Shown: positions 18,011-24,910, counted from the stretch's first letter. The stretch is 28,351 nucleotides of DNA from Bacillota bacterium (GCA_023458875.1 JAEWXO010000024.1:1-28351); one strand, 5' to 3'. Numbers and translations: made by a program. Notes: a model not told the origin generated them from the letters alone.

Positions 18011-18820
18011 TTATCCGAATAATCCTCCGAATTTCTTCTTGGTTTTCTTATTGCTGTCATCATCCTCAATCTCATAATCATCATCATCATTAAGCAGGCT
18101 GTTTATTTTGTTTCTGAGCTGATCACCTTTTGATGATTTTGTTTTATAAGGAGAATATGTTGAACTTGTCTGGCTCTGATTCAAATAATTTGAACTGTTC
18201 ATACGACTTGAATTAAGTTGATTGCTGGTCATAGGAGGGTACGCTTGCATGCTTGTAATTGAATTATTTGTGTTTACGGTCATTGAGCCTATATTGCCCT
18301 GTGTGTTTTCTGCTGGCTTTGTGTAAGGTTGATAGCCCGGAGTGAAGCTGCCTGAATGTAAAGGAGTATTCCTAACCGGAGATGAAGGATTTGCATTATT
18401 GTTTACAGGAAAAGTACTGCCTGAAGCATTGTTATTTGCTATAAATTGATTCACAGCTGTTATAGGAATATTGTGAGTAGGTGTGATAATCTGACATTTA
18501 ATATTTTCAGGATGTATTGAAATAATTATATTTATGCAGCTGTTGCATGGCAATATAAGATTAAGTGTGTATGAATTAATAACGGTTATGGATTCAATAA
18601 TATTTTCATTATTTAATTTCATATTGTTTATTGCATCTATTTCAGCATGAATTAGATTTACCGTACCGTTATTCACCTGTATACGGTTTATACCTGTATA
18701 TATGTTTCCTATATTTGTTCTTATTACGCACACTGTATCGTCAGGATTTACATAGACTCCACTTTCAGCACGTTTTTTTGCAACCTCAGCTGCTATATTC
18801 AGAATAACGTCATACGCCAT
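18011..18820 (-). CDS. cytidine-deaminase-fold protein with long disordered tail
   Basis: The first about 125 of 269 residues read as a cytidine-deaminase-like fold. They include helix AAEVAKKRAESG, strand TVCVIRTNIGNIYTGIN, the zinc/catalytic HAE (His58, Glu60) in LIHAEIDAINNM, and the second zinc motif PCNSC (Cys92, Cys95). The rest (about 126-269) is low complexity, rich in Asn, Ser, Pro, Gln and Thr. It ends with an acidic patch (DDDDYEIEDDD), then lysines and FGGLFG. The domain is close to the size of a free nucleoside deaminase, but the tail is not part of that family as I know it. No signal peptide or membrane segment is visible, so it is probably cytoplasmic. The substrate is unknown; RNA, nucleoside or a lost activity are all open. 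The ribosome binding site is weak (AAAGG 12 bases upstream). Confidence 0.65.
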   Translation of the reverse strand: MAYDVILNIAAEVAKKRAESGVYVNPDDTVCVIRTNIGNIYTGINRIQVNNGTVNLIHAEIDAINNMKLNNENIIESITVINSYTLNLILPCNSCINIIISIHPENIKCQIITPTHNIPITAVNQFIANNNASGSTFPVNNNANPSSPVRNTPLHSGSFTPGYQPYTKPAENTQGNIGSMTVNTNNSITSMQAYPPMTSNQLNSSRMNSSNYLNQSQTSSTYSPYKTKSSKGDQLRNKINSLLNDDDDYEIEDDDSNKKTKKKFGGLFG

Positions 18821-18843
18821 ATTTTAACATCGCCTTTCATATA

Positions 18844-18863
18844 AAGCAGCATATATACTGCTT
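18844..18863 (-). other. small inverted repeat just upstream of the deaminase-like gene
   Basis: AAGCAG (18844-18849) and CTGCTT (18858-18863) form a 6-bp inverted repeat with an eight-base AT-rich centre, about 25 bases before the start codon. A TATAAT lies just upstream on the minus strand but with no good -35. It may be a leader hairpin or operator. Confidence 0.25.
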
Positions 18864-18950
18864 CCATTTACAAAAATTATAAATAACAAATCTTATGCAC
18901 TGAAAAATTATTTAGTCTAATAGTAATTCATATTTCTGAGTTGCCTAAAA

Positions 18951-18980
18951 TCAGGCTGATGTTTTATTATTGGTAGTCAT
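18951..18980 (-). CDS. possible 9-codon leader peptide
   Basis: On the minus strand, AGAGGAA (18986-18992) lies five bases before ATG 18980-18978, which opens a nine-codon frame (MTTNNKTSA) ending in TGA. A small GCCT/AGGC hairpin (18943-18956) overlaps the stop. It lies within the inferred long leader of the deaminase-like gene. Such a short frame could easily be chance; only the good ribosome binding site and its position support it. Confidence 0.2.
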   Translation of the reverse strand: MTTNNKTSA

Positions 18981-19035
18981 ATATGTTCCTCTGTTCCTCG
19001 CTTATTGGATAAAAATAATTCAATTACATATTTGT

Positions 19036-19053
19036 GCACATAAAGTTATGTGC
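19036..19053. promoter_or_regulatory. 18-bp palindrome downstream of the minus-strand promoter
   Basis: GCACATAA (19036-19043) and TTATGTGC (19046-19053) are perfect inverted arms with a two-base centre. It begins about 36 bases past the inferred start point of the strong minus-strand promoter at 19096-19124. That position and symmetry fit either a repressor operator or the base of a leader stem. Confidence 0.4.
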
Positions 19054-19095
19054 TGTGATTTATATTTTTGTAGAAAAAGTATTTTATATAAATAA

Positions 19096-19124
19096 ATTAT
19101 ATCATATTATTTTTTTTATGTCAA
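19096..19124 (-). promoter_or_regulatory. full-consensus sigma-A promoter for the deaminase-like gene
   Basis: On the minus strand TTGACA (19119-19124) and TATAAT (19096-19101) match the consensus at all twelve positions with a 17-base spacer. The start point would be near 19089, about 270 bases upstream of the deaminase-like start codon, implying a long leader or a separate small RNA. Confidence 0.75.
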
Positions 19125-19272
19125 TAGTTGGACTCCGGAAGTTTCAGTAACAGACTGAATTGATCGGGCTTTCTGGTCGCACTTTTGACCTTCGGTCATA
19201 TATCTATAACTTATACATATGGCTGAATAGCAATATAGAAACAATTTATGTATACAACAAATGAAAAATATA
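19125..19272. other. middle of the divergent intergenic region, with a GC-rich island
   Basis: Between the two divergent promoters lies a stretch without a gene. About 19128-19200 is clearly richer in G and C than its surroundings. It contains small inverted repeats, TTCAGT/ACTGAA around 19143-19159 and TGACC/GGTCA with a three-base loop around 19187-19199. No tRNA, known riboswitch or ORF was recognised. It may hold operator sites or a small structured RNA. Confidence 0.3.
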
Positions 19273-19301
19273 TTGACTTTTATTATCCAGCATAATATAA
19301 T
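19273..19301 (+). promoter_or_regulatory. sigma-A promoter for the DUF5684-like gene
   Basis: TTGACT (19273-19278) and TATAAT (19296-19301) are separated by 17 bases, eleven of twelve consensus positions. A 7-bp inverted repeat TTAAAGC/GCTTTAA (19307-19331) spans the expected start point and could be an operator or leader hairpin. Confidence 0.75.
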
Positions 19302-19404
19302 AATACTTAAAGCTTAGCTTTACGGCTTTAATATATATAAAGTTCACTATTAATAATGTTTAAAATATTGAACTGAAAAGAACAGATAGAGAAGGAGAAT
19401 TCTT

Positions 19405-20226
19405 ATGTTTGGATTATCATTTGCAGCAATAATGGCCATACTTTTATTTCTGATTTGCTTAATTATTGTTTCAATAATAGCAAATTATAAGCTTTTTCAA
19501 AAAGCAGGAGAAGAAGGGTGGAAATCACTTATTCCAATTTACAGTCAGGTAGTATTCTGTAAATGCTTTTTAGGAAAAGCTGAGTATGCCGCTATTCCTA
19601 TTGCATCTCGATTTTTTTTACGATTTTGGACCAAAGTGACTTACTTTGTTTCTTTTTTGACTATTCCTCTTGCTATAGTATCAATTATATTTAATATTTA
19701 TCGAAATATTTCCCTTGGTAAATCATTTGGAAAAAGCAACAGTTTTATATTTGGATTAGTGTTTCTTCCATTTGTTTTCCAATTAATGCTTGCATTCGGC
19801 GATGACCAGTATTATGGACCAAGAGGCGTTTCAGCATATTCAGATATTTATAATAAAGGTTACGGTAATACTCCATATATCGGTACAAACGGATATATGA
19901 ATAACGGATATAATCTCAATAATGCTTACCAGAACACAGGATATGCAAACAGTAACACATATCAGAACGGTGGATACAATAACAATACCGGATACCATAA
20001 CACCGGATCTTCAAACAGTAACGCATATCAGAACGGTGGATACGATAACAACTCGGGATACCAGAACACCGGATACCCAAATAGTAACGTATATCAGAAT
20101 GATGGATACGATAACAATACCAGGTACCAGAATGTCAATAAGGCATATGGTAATTCATATAATCAAAACAACAATGGTATTATGGATGATATTGATACAT
20201 CAGGTATCAAGACTGATAATTTATAA
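19405..20226 (+). CDS. DUF5684-like membrane protein with Asn/Tyr/Gly repeat tail
   Basis: The 273-residue protein has a membrane segment at about 8-28, then KAGEEGWKSLIPIY (33-46). That motif is characteristic of the small membrane proteins grouped as DUF5684 and often mislabelled signal peptidase I; no catalytic Ser/Lys pair of a signal peptidase is seen. Further hydrophobic segments lie at about 76-98 and 113-131. Residues 140-273 form a hydrophilic low-complexity tail with three 22-residue repeats of the type YQNTGYxNSNxYQNGGYDNN. GAAGGAG precedes the ATG. The gene has its own promoter and terminator. Function unknown; the tail resembles an aggregation-prone or phase-separating segment by composition only. 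Confidence 0.75.
   Translation: MFGLSFAAIMAILLFLICLIIVSIIANYKLFQKAGEEGWKSLIPIYSQVVFCKCFLGKAEYAAIPIASRFFLRFWTKVTYFVSFLTIPLAIVSIIFNIYRNISLGKSFGKSNSFIFGLVFLPFVFQLMLAFGDDQYYGPRGVSAYSDIYNKGYGNTPYIGTNGYMNNGYNLNNAYQNTGYANSNTYQNGGYNNNTGYHNTGSSNSNAYQNGGYDNNSGYQNTGYPNSNVYQNDGYDNNTRYQNVNKAYGNSYNQNNNGIMDDIDTSGIKTDNL
19927..20124 (+). repeat. three 66-bp in-frame tandem repeats
   Basis: Units at 19927-19992, 19993-20058 and 20059-20124 each encode 22 residues starting Tyr-Gln/His-Asn. They are highly similar in DNA, with a degenerate fourth copy after 20125. The high similarity keeps another frame open (19922-20245), which is a by-product of the repeat and not a gene. Confidence 0.85.
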
Positions 20227-20243
20227 AAACACAATTTTAATTT

Positions 20244-20287
20244 AAAAGTGGATCTCAGTTATGAACAGCAGAGATTCACTTTTTTTA
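20244..20287 (+). terminator. rho-independent terminator of the DUF5684-like gene
   Basis: A stem with core AGTGGATCTC / GAGATTCACT (one G-U pair), extended by A/T pairs, has a 14-base loop and runs directly into seven T residues. It lies about 18 bases past the stop codon. Confidence 0.85.
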
Positions 20288-20322
20288 TATTTTACTCTAA
20301 GTAACCATAACGAATTTTATTA

Positions 20323-20351
20323 TTGAAATTTACCAATAAATATGCTACAAT
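20323..20351 (+). promoter_or_regulatory. sigma-A promoter of the dockerin-peptidase gene
   Basis: TTGAAA (20323-20328) and TACAAT (20346-20351) are separated by 17 bases. The leader of about 80 bases contains a 7-bp hairpin AAATGCA/TGCATTT (20390-20409) just before the AAGGAG ribosome binding site. Confidence 0.7.
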
Positions 20352-20437
20352 AGATACACTTGTTTTAATAATAACAAATTGAATGAGGAAAATGCATTTT
20401 TCTGCATTTAATAAAGAAATTTGAAGGAGATAAAAAA

Positions 20438-21997
20438 ATGAAGGCAAAAGTGATATCTATTTTTTCTGCATTGATATTATCTGTCCAGAGTATTCCCGGA
20501 GGAAGAACAATATCAGCGTTATCTGAAAAAAAATTTTACGGAGACGCTAATAACGACGGAAAGGTGAATGTGTTTGACAGTATCCGCATCAAACGGGAAA
20601 TATTATCGGGAAACGGAATTGAGTCAGATTATAAAATATTCGGTGATTGTAATAATGATCTGAAAATAACATTTAGTGATTATTTTGACCTGTCAGAGCA
20701 TATACTTGAAGAAAAGAATCTTCCGAATTGGAGCATAAAAGGCTGGAGTACTGAAAACGGTCATAAATATTATTATAACAATGGGCAGAAGCTCGTAGGT
20801 GATCAGAATATTTTCGGACAAAATTACAGATTCAAGGAAAGCGGAGACTTTTTAACCGGCTTATATAATTTTGAGGGCAGTACATATTTTTCGGATGACC
20901 ATGGATTTCCGTTAGGGGGTTGGAGAGATATAAACAACAACAGATATTATTTTGATAACGTAAACGGAAAAGCGTATACCGGGAATATTGTTATTGAAAA
21001 CGGACATTATTATTTTGATGGAAGCGGAGTAATGAAAACCGACTGGCAAAATCTAGGCAGTTTTATTGATACAAGTAATGCGTTGTATACGTATGATATT
21101 ATGACAGAGGATATAAACAGAATAAGCAGTCAGTATCCGGGGCTAATCAAGGTAAATATTCCTGCTCAGACATATGATCAGAGAAATATTTACGATATAG
21201 TATTCGGTAATCCACAGGCTAAGAATCAGATTGTTATACAAGCCTCATGTCATGGAAGAGAATACATGACATCACAGCTTGTAATGAATCAGCTTGAGTT
21301 TTATCTAAAAAATTATTACTCACTCAGCTACAATAACGAAAGCTTTGAAAGTATTTTCTCTGATGTTTGTATTCATATAATTCCGATGCTTAATCCGGAC
21401 GGAGTGTCAATAAGTCAGTATGGTGCCGATATTATAAATAAGCTTGATATGCGTGCGGCTTTGTATGATATGTACAGATACGATTTTGCAAATAAAATAA
21501 CATCACTGAGTATGATGCAATATTTTATAAAATGGAAAGCAAATGCCAGAGGTGTTGATCTTAACAGAAATTTCAGTACATACTGGACAGATAACAGATC
21601 TGTAAAACGTCCCAGCAGCAGCGGATTTCCGGGTGAATGTGCTGATTCAGAGCGTGAAACTCAGGTTCTTGAAAATATAATTAATTCACTTCCGTCACTC
21701 AAAATGGTACTTAGCTATCATTCATCAGGTTCATATGTGTATTGGGCATATGGCCAGACAGGCGAATTCAGAGCAAGATGTCTGGATATGGCAAGGACCA
21801 TTCAATCAGTTACGGGGTATAATCTTCTGCAGAGTGATGACTATGATTCAGGCTGCAGCAACTGGGTATCATCCAAAGGTCTAATTGCAGAAACTATAGA
21901 AATAGGAAACGGCGATTCCCCGTTAGCATCAAATGAGTTTGGCCAGATATGGGAGAGAAACAGATTTGTATGGGCAGCTATTGCAGCAAAATACTGA
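20438..21997 (+). CDS. secreted dockerin / wall-binding-repeat / M14 zinc carboxypeptidase
   Basis: The 519-residue protein begins with a signal peptide (about 1-29). A type I dockerin follows (about 34-90) with two calcium-loop halves, GDANNDGKVNVFDS and GDCNNDLKITFSDY. Residues 100-205 carry choline-binding-type glucan/wall-binding repeats (GHKYYYNNG, NNRYYFDN, NGHYYFDGSGVMKTDW). Residues 215-519 are an M14 metallocarboxypeptidase: zinc ligands His272 and Glu275 in CHGREYM and His428 in SYHSSG, substrate Asn-Arg in DLNRNF (374-379) and catalytic Glu488 in ETIEIG. It should trim peptides outside the cell, bound to a cohesin and/or the wall; whether the substrate is peptidoglycan stem peptide or dietary protein is not readable from sequence. 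It is monocistronic. Confidence 0.9.
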   Translation: MKAKVISIFSALILSVQSIPGGRTISALSEKKFYGDANNDGKVNVFDSIRIKREILSGNGIESDYKIFGDCNNDLKITFSDYFDLSEHILEEKNLPNWSIKGWSTENGHKYYYNNGQKLVGDQNIFGQNYRFKESGDFLTGLYNFEGSTYFSDDHGFPLGGWRDINNNRYYFDNVNGKAYTGNIVIENGHYYFDGSGVMKTDWQNLGSFIDTSNALYTYDIMTEDINRISSQYPGLIKVNIPAQTYDQRNIYDIVFGNPQAKNQIVIQASCHGREYMTSQLVMNQLEFYLKNYYSLSYNNESFESIFSDVCIHIIPMLNPDGVSISQYGADIINKLDMRAALYDMYRYDFANKITSLSMMQYFIKWKANARGVDLNRNFSTYWTDNRSVKRPSSSGFPGECADSERETQVLENIINSLPSLKMVLSYHSSGSYVYWAYGQTGEFRARCLDMARTIQSVTGYNLLQSDDYDSGCSNWVSSKGLIAETIEIGNGDSPLASNEFGQIWERNRFVWAAIAAKY

Positions 21998-22060
21998 TAT
22001 CAGATATTTTTTATAAAAATAATCACAATTTCCAAAATAGTGTTTTATGAAAATTCATAA

Positions 22061-22109
22061 GTAATGATAAATCCCCTGTGTCACATTGACACAGGGGATT
22101 TATCATTAC
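22061..22109. terminator. very long perfect hairpin between convergent genes
   Basis: Arms 22061-22083 and 22087-22109 are perfectly complementary over 23 bp with a three-base loop; the core is CCCCTGTGTCA. The right arm overlaps the stop codon of the histidine kinase gene. There is no long T-run, but the GC-rich core is followed by ATTTAT on either strand, so it probably terminates both genes. A second small inverted repeat (TTATGAA/TTCATAA, 22045-22060) abuts it. Confidence 0.75.
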
Positions 22110-23323
22110 AAAATTACAAAAAACTCAATTCCGTTATAATGTTTTGGCCGGGCTGTAATTTTACCGCCATGAGCCTCAGCGGTTGCCCTTGCTATGGACA
22201 GACCAATGCCTGTTCCGCCTGAATGTGTATTTCTTGAATTGTCAGGACGATAAAATCTATCAAAAATATGTTTGAAATCAATTTGTTCAGTGGATTCACA
22301 GGTGTTTAATATTATTATTTCAATTCTCTTTCCTTTGCGGCAAACGTCTAATTGTATTTTTCCGTGTTCACAGGAATATCTGATAGCATTATCCAGCAAT
22401 ACGGATACCATCTGCTGAACGGCGTTTTTATCGCCGCAAAATATAATCCCGTCTTCAATGTGCTGTACATATTCCTTGTTTTCAGCATTTGCTCTGGTAG
22501 AGAACGGTTCTGAAATTTCCCATATTGCATCACTGATAGAAAATTTCTGTCGTTCTGGCAAAGGCTGTTCTTCGTCAAGCCGGGATAATGCCACAAGATT
22601 TGTGATAAGCTTTCCCATTCTTGCCGACTGTGACCTTATATTCTGAACCCATTCGTCATCTGCATGTTCCATTGCAAGGATATCTGCGCTTGTGGAAATG
22701 GAAGTCAGCGGAGTTTTAAGCTCATGACTTGCATCGGTAATAAACCTTTTCTGGTTTTCAATGTTTTTTATATATGGATTAAGTGCTCTCTTGGAAAGAA
22801 TAATGACCAAAACAAAAACCACAAGCAAACTTAGTGCGGCAACCGCGACAGAAACAATAAAAAGGGTTTTCATTGAATTTATTTCTTTTTCGACATTAAG
22901 AAATATTATATCCCTTCCTTTATCGTGTTCTGATACCAGAAAACGATAAGATTTGTAATAGCCGTTTTGTTTTTCTTTTTCAAGTATTTCTCCTGTAAAT
23001 CCTGCCGCCTCATCTTCAGAAACAGAAGCAATATAATCATGATTCATACCAGTAATTTCCCCGTTCTTGTTGGTATGTACTACAAAGAAACGCAACATAA
23101 ATGGTGCTTCAGGTGAATGTCCGGGCATTGGGATTTTACCAGGTGTAAAGCCAGGTACATCTGTTCTGTTCATATTTGTGATGTTTTTAAGGGTTTCATC
23201 CTGTTGTATGGTGATGATATTATAATTCCAGAAATTAATTGCTATCAGCAGAACAAGTACCACCACAGTTATAGCTGACATTACAGCTTCGATAAACCGC
23301 CATTGCATTTTTTTGAACATCAT
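22106..23323 (-). CDS. membrane sensor histidine kinase
   Basis: The 405-residue kinase has a membrane segment at about 13-33, an extracytoplasmic loop of about 115 residues and a second membrane segment at about 153-176. The DHp domain follows almost directly, with no obvious HAMP. The H-box is DASHELKTPLTS with His200; the ATPase lid shows LLDNAIRYS (N-box), FDRFYRPD (F-box) and GGTGIGLSIA (G-box). The sensor loop starts with a Pro/Met/Gly-rich stretch (PGFTPGKIPMPGHSPEAPFM, about 57-76). The start ATG overlaps the regulator stop codon by four bases, with GGAGGAA inside the end of the regulator gene, so the pair is translationally coupled. Context suggests control of the divergent VTC-CotH operon. 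Confidence 0.93.
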   Translation of the reverse strand: MMFKKMQWRFIEAVMSAITVVVLVLLIAINFWNYNIITIQQDETLKNITNMNRTDVPGFTPGKIPMPGHSPEAPFMLRFFVVHTNKNGEITGMNHDYIASVSEDEAAGFTGEILEKEKQNGYYKSYRFLVSEHDKGRDIIFLNVEKEINSMKTLFIVSVAVAALSLLVVFVLVIILSKRALNPYIKNIENQKRFITDASHELKTPLTSISTSADILAMEHADDEWVQNIRSQSARMGKLITNLVALSRLDEEQPLPERQKFSISDAIWEISEPFSTRANAENKEYVQHIEDGIIFCGDKNAVQQMVSVLLDNAIRYSCEHGKIQLDVCRKGKRIEIIILNTCESTEQIDFKHIFDRFYRPDNSRNTHSGGTGIGLSIARATAEAHGGKITARPKHYNGIEFFVIL

Positions 23324-23991
23324 AATTCCTCCAGAGCATATCCGGCACCACGAATGGTTTTTATTTCAATATCTGAATTAATCTGCTTCAATTTTTTTCT
23401 CAGAAAACCTATGTATGTCCAGACAACGTCAATACTTGCCTGCGAATCCAGCTCCCAAACACTCTCCATAATATGCTCAGATGAAAATACCTGTCTGGGA
23501 TTACGCATCAATAGCTCCATCACCTGAAATTCTTTATTGTTCAGATTCACTTCACTATCATTTGAGGTAAGAATGTACCGGTTTATATCGAGCTTAACAT
23601 TTCCAAAGGAAAGAATATCGGAGATATAGACAGAACTGCGGCGTGTTAGAGCTTTTACTCTTGCCACAAATTCACTCATGGCAAATGGTTTAGACAAATA
23701 ATCGTCTGCACCTGCTTCAAGTCCCAAAACACGATCCTCCACCTCACTTTTGGCGGTCAGAAAAAGAGTCGGGGTTGCAATACCTTTTTTTCGTGCGGAC
23801 TGCAATACTTCTAATCCATCCATGGACGGCATCATTATATCTAAAATCAAAGCATCATAATGAAATTGCATAATATAGCCAAGAGCATCTGCACCGTTAT
23901 GTACCATATCAACGGTGTATTTGTTTTTTTCAAGTACTATTTTTAAAGCTTTAGCAATGGAAACCTCATCTTCTGCTATTAATATTCTCAT
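23320..23991 (-). CDS. OmpR/PhoB-family response regulator
   Basis: This 223-residue regulator has an N-terminal receiver domain (acidic Glu7-Asp8-Glu9, phospho-acceptor Asp51 in LILDIMMPSMDG, Thr79 and the conserved Lys in DDYLSKPF). The C-terminal winged-helix DNA-binding domain includes LNNKEFQVMELLMRNP, SSEHIMESVW and RKKLKQI...IRGAGYAL. It is the cognate partner of the overlapping kinase gene. OmpR-family proteins bind direct repeats with 10-11-bp spacing, and such a repeat lies upstream at 24046-24063. Confidence 0.94.
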   Translation of the reverse strand: MRILIAEDEVSIAKALKIVLEKNKYTVDMVHNGADALGYIMQFHYDALILDIMMPSMDGLEVLQSARKKGIATPTLFLTAKSEVEDRVLGLEAGADDYLSKPFAMSEFVARVKALTRRSSVYISDILSFGNVKLDINRYILTSNDSEVNLNNKEFQVMELLMRNPRQVFSSEHIMESVWELDSQASIDVVWTYIGFLRKKLKQINSDIEIKTIRGAGYALEEL

Positions 23992-24029
23992 GTTGACACC
24001 TCTGTTTTAAGTTTTGCATATCTTTAGAT

Positions 24030-24035
24030 ATTATA
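24030..24035 (-). promoter_or_regulatory. -10 element for the two-component operon
   Basis: On the minus strand TATAAT lies about 40 bases before the regulator start codon. The position 17 bases upstream (AGGCTT) is a poor -35, and this is where the direct repeat at 24046-24063 sits. That is the layout expected for a promoter activated by its own regulator. Confidence 0.45.
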
Positions 24036-24045
24036 CATTATAAAG

Positions 24046-24063
24046 CTGAAATAAGCCTGAAAT
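24046..24063. promoter_or_regulatory. CTGAAAT direct repeat, candidate response-regulator site
   Basis: CTGAAAT occurs at 24046-24052 and again at 24057-24063, 11 bases start to start, one helical turn apart. It lies between the divergent regulator and VTC genes and covers the -35 zones of both inferred promoters. This spacing is typical for OmpR/PhoB-type dimers; binding by this regulator is an inference. Confidence 0.5.
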
Positions 24064-24074
24064 TATCATACAAT
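24046..24074 (+). promoter_or_regulatory. promoter candidate for the VTC-DUF4956-CotH operon
   Basis: CTGAAA (24046-24051) and TACAAT (24069-24074) are separated by 17 bases. The -35 is weak and is itself part of the direct repeat, consistent with activator dependence. The leader would be about 119 bases; no hairpin or terminator was recognised in it. Confidence 0.45.
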
Positions 24075-24199
24075 ATTTTTTTAATAGAATAAATATATAT
24101 CACTAAAATTTCACATTATTATCATTATGTTTTTCAGGTAGATTTTTGGTCATGCAATTAAAATCTAAATAAATCAACACGAGAAAGGAGCAATAAACC

Positions 24200-24892
24200 A
24201 TGCAGGAAACAAATAAATATCGCCATGAGCTGAAATATAAAATAAACTATGGTGATTATTTGTCTTTACGACAGAGATTAAAAGTATTCATGCAGAGTGA
24301 TGAACATAGTGATAATAACGGGCGTTATGTAATACGAAGTATCTACTTTGACAACATAGACGACAAGGCATTACGTGAGAAAGTTTATGGATTTCCGAAA
24401 CGTGAGAAATTCCGTATACGTTATTACAACGATGATTTTTCCTTTATTACGCTGGAAAAGAAAATCAAGTACAATAATCTTTGTATGAAATTCAGCGCAC
24501 AGATAACAGAGGAAGAATGTCGTGCGATTTTATCGGGAGATACCGGTTTTATGAAATTACATACGTCCCAGCTTGTCAGGGAACTTTTCTTCAAAATGAA
24601 AAGTCAGCAGCTCAGACCCCGGGTACTTGTATCATATATCCGTGAGCCTTTTGTATTCAGTGCAGGAAATGTTCGTGTTACATTTGATTCTGACATAAGA
24701 ACGACACTTTTTCATGGATCATTTCTGGAAAAGGATTTGCGTGATATAAGCGCACTCGACAATGCTGCAGATATAATACTTGAAGTAAAATATGATGAGT
24801 TTATCCCAGACATTATTTTACATTTAATTCAGACGGAAAATATTCGTCAGCAGGCTTATTCAAAATACGGTGCTTGTCGCCGTTTCGGTTAA
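24200..24892 (+). CDS. VTC-domain protein (polyphosphate-polymerase-like)
   Basis: The 230-residue protein matches the bacterial VTC domain, a tunnel-shaped beta barrel that in yeast Vtc4 makes polyphosphate from ATP. Visible landmarks are YRHELKYKI (8-15), VIRSIYFDN (44-52), the basic run KREKFRIRYY (67-76), LEKKIK and MKF (85-98), and near the C-terminus ILEVKYDEF, with Glu195 as likely metal ligand, and SKYGACRRFG. There is no membrane segment, so it is cytoplasmic or held by its neighbour. GAAAGGAG precedes the ATG. Polyphosphate synthesis is inferred from the family; other triphosphate-tunnel activities are possible. It is first in a three-gene operon with 18- and 15-base gaps. Confidence 0.85.
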   Translation: MQETNKYRHELKYKINYGDYLSLRQRLKVFMQSDEHSDNNGRYVIRSIYFDNIDDKALREKVYGFPKREKFRIRYYNDDFSFITLEKKIKYNNLCMKFSAQITEEECRAILSGDTGFMKLHTSQLVRELFFKMKSQQLRPRVLVSYIREPFVFSAGNVRVTFDSDIRTTLFHGSFLEKDLRDISALDNAADIILEVKYDEFIPDIILHLIQTENIRQQAYSKYGACRRFG

Positions 24893-24910
24893 TTACAGGA
24901 GGTTTTTATT

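Noticed and set aside
19405..20226. Label as signal peptidase I
   Set aside because: The KAGEEGW-IPIY membrane pattern is often given this name, but no catalytic Ser/Lys motifs of signal peptidase are present.
19922..20245. 107-residue plus-strand ORF rich in Thr/Ile/Arg inside the repeat tail gene
   Set aside because: It is another frame of the 66-bp repeats, kept open by the repetition; it has no ribosome binding site, and the frame with membrane segments starts properly at 19405.
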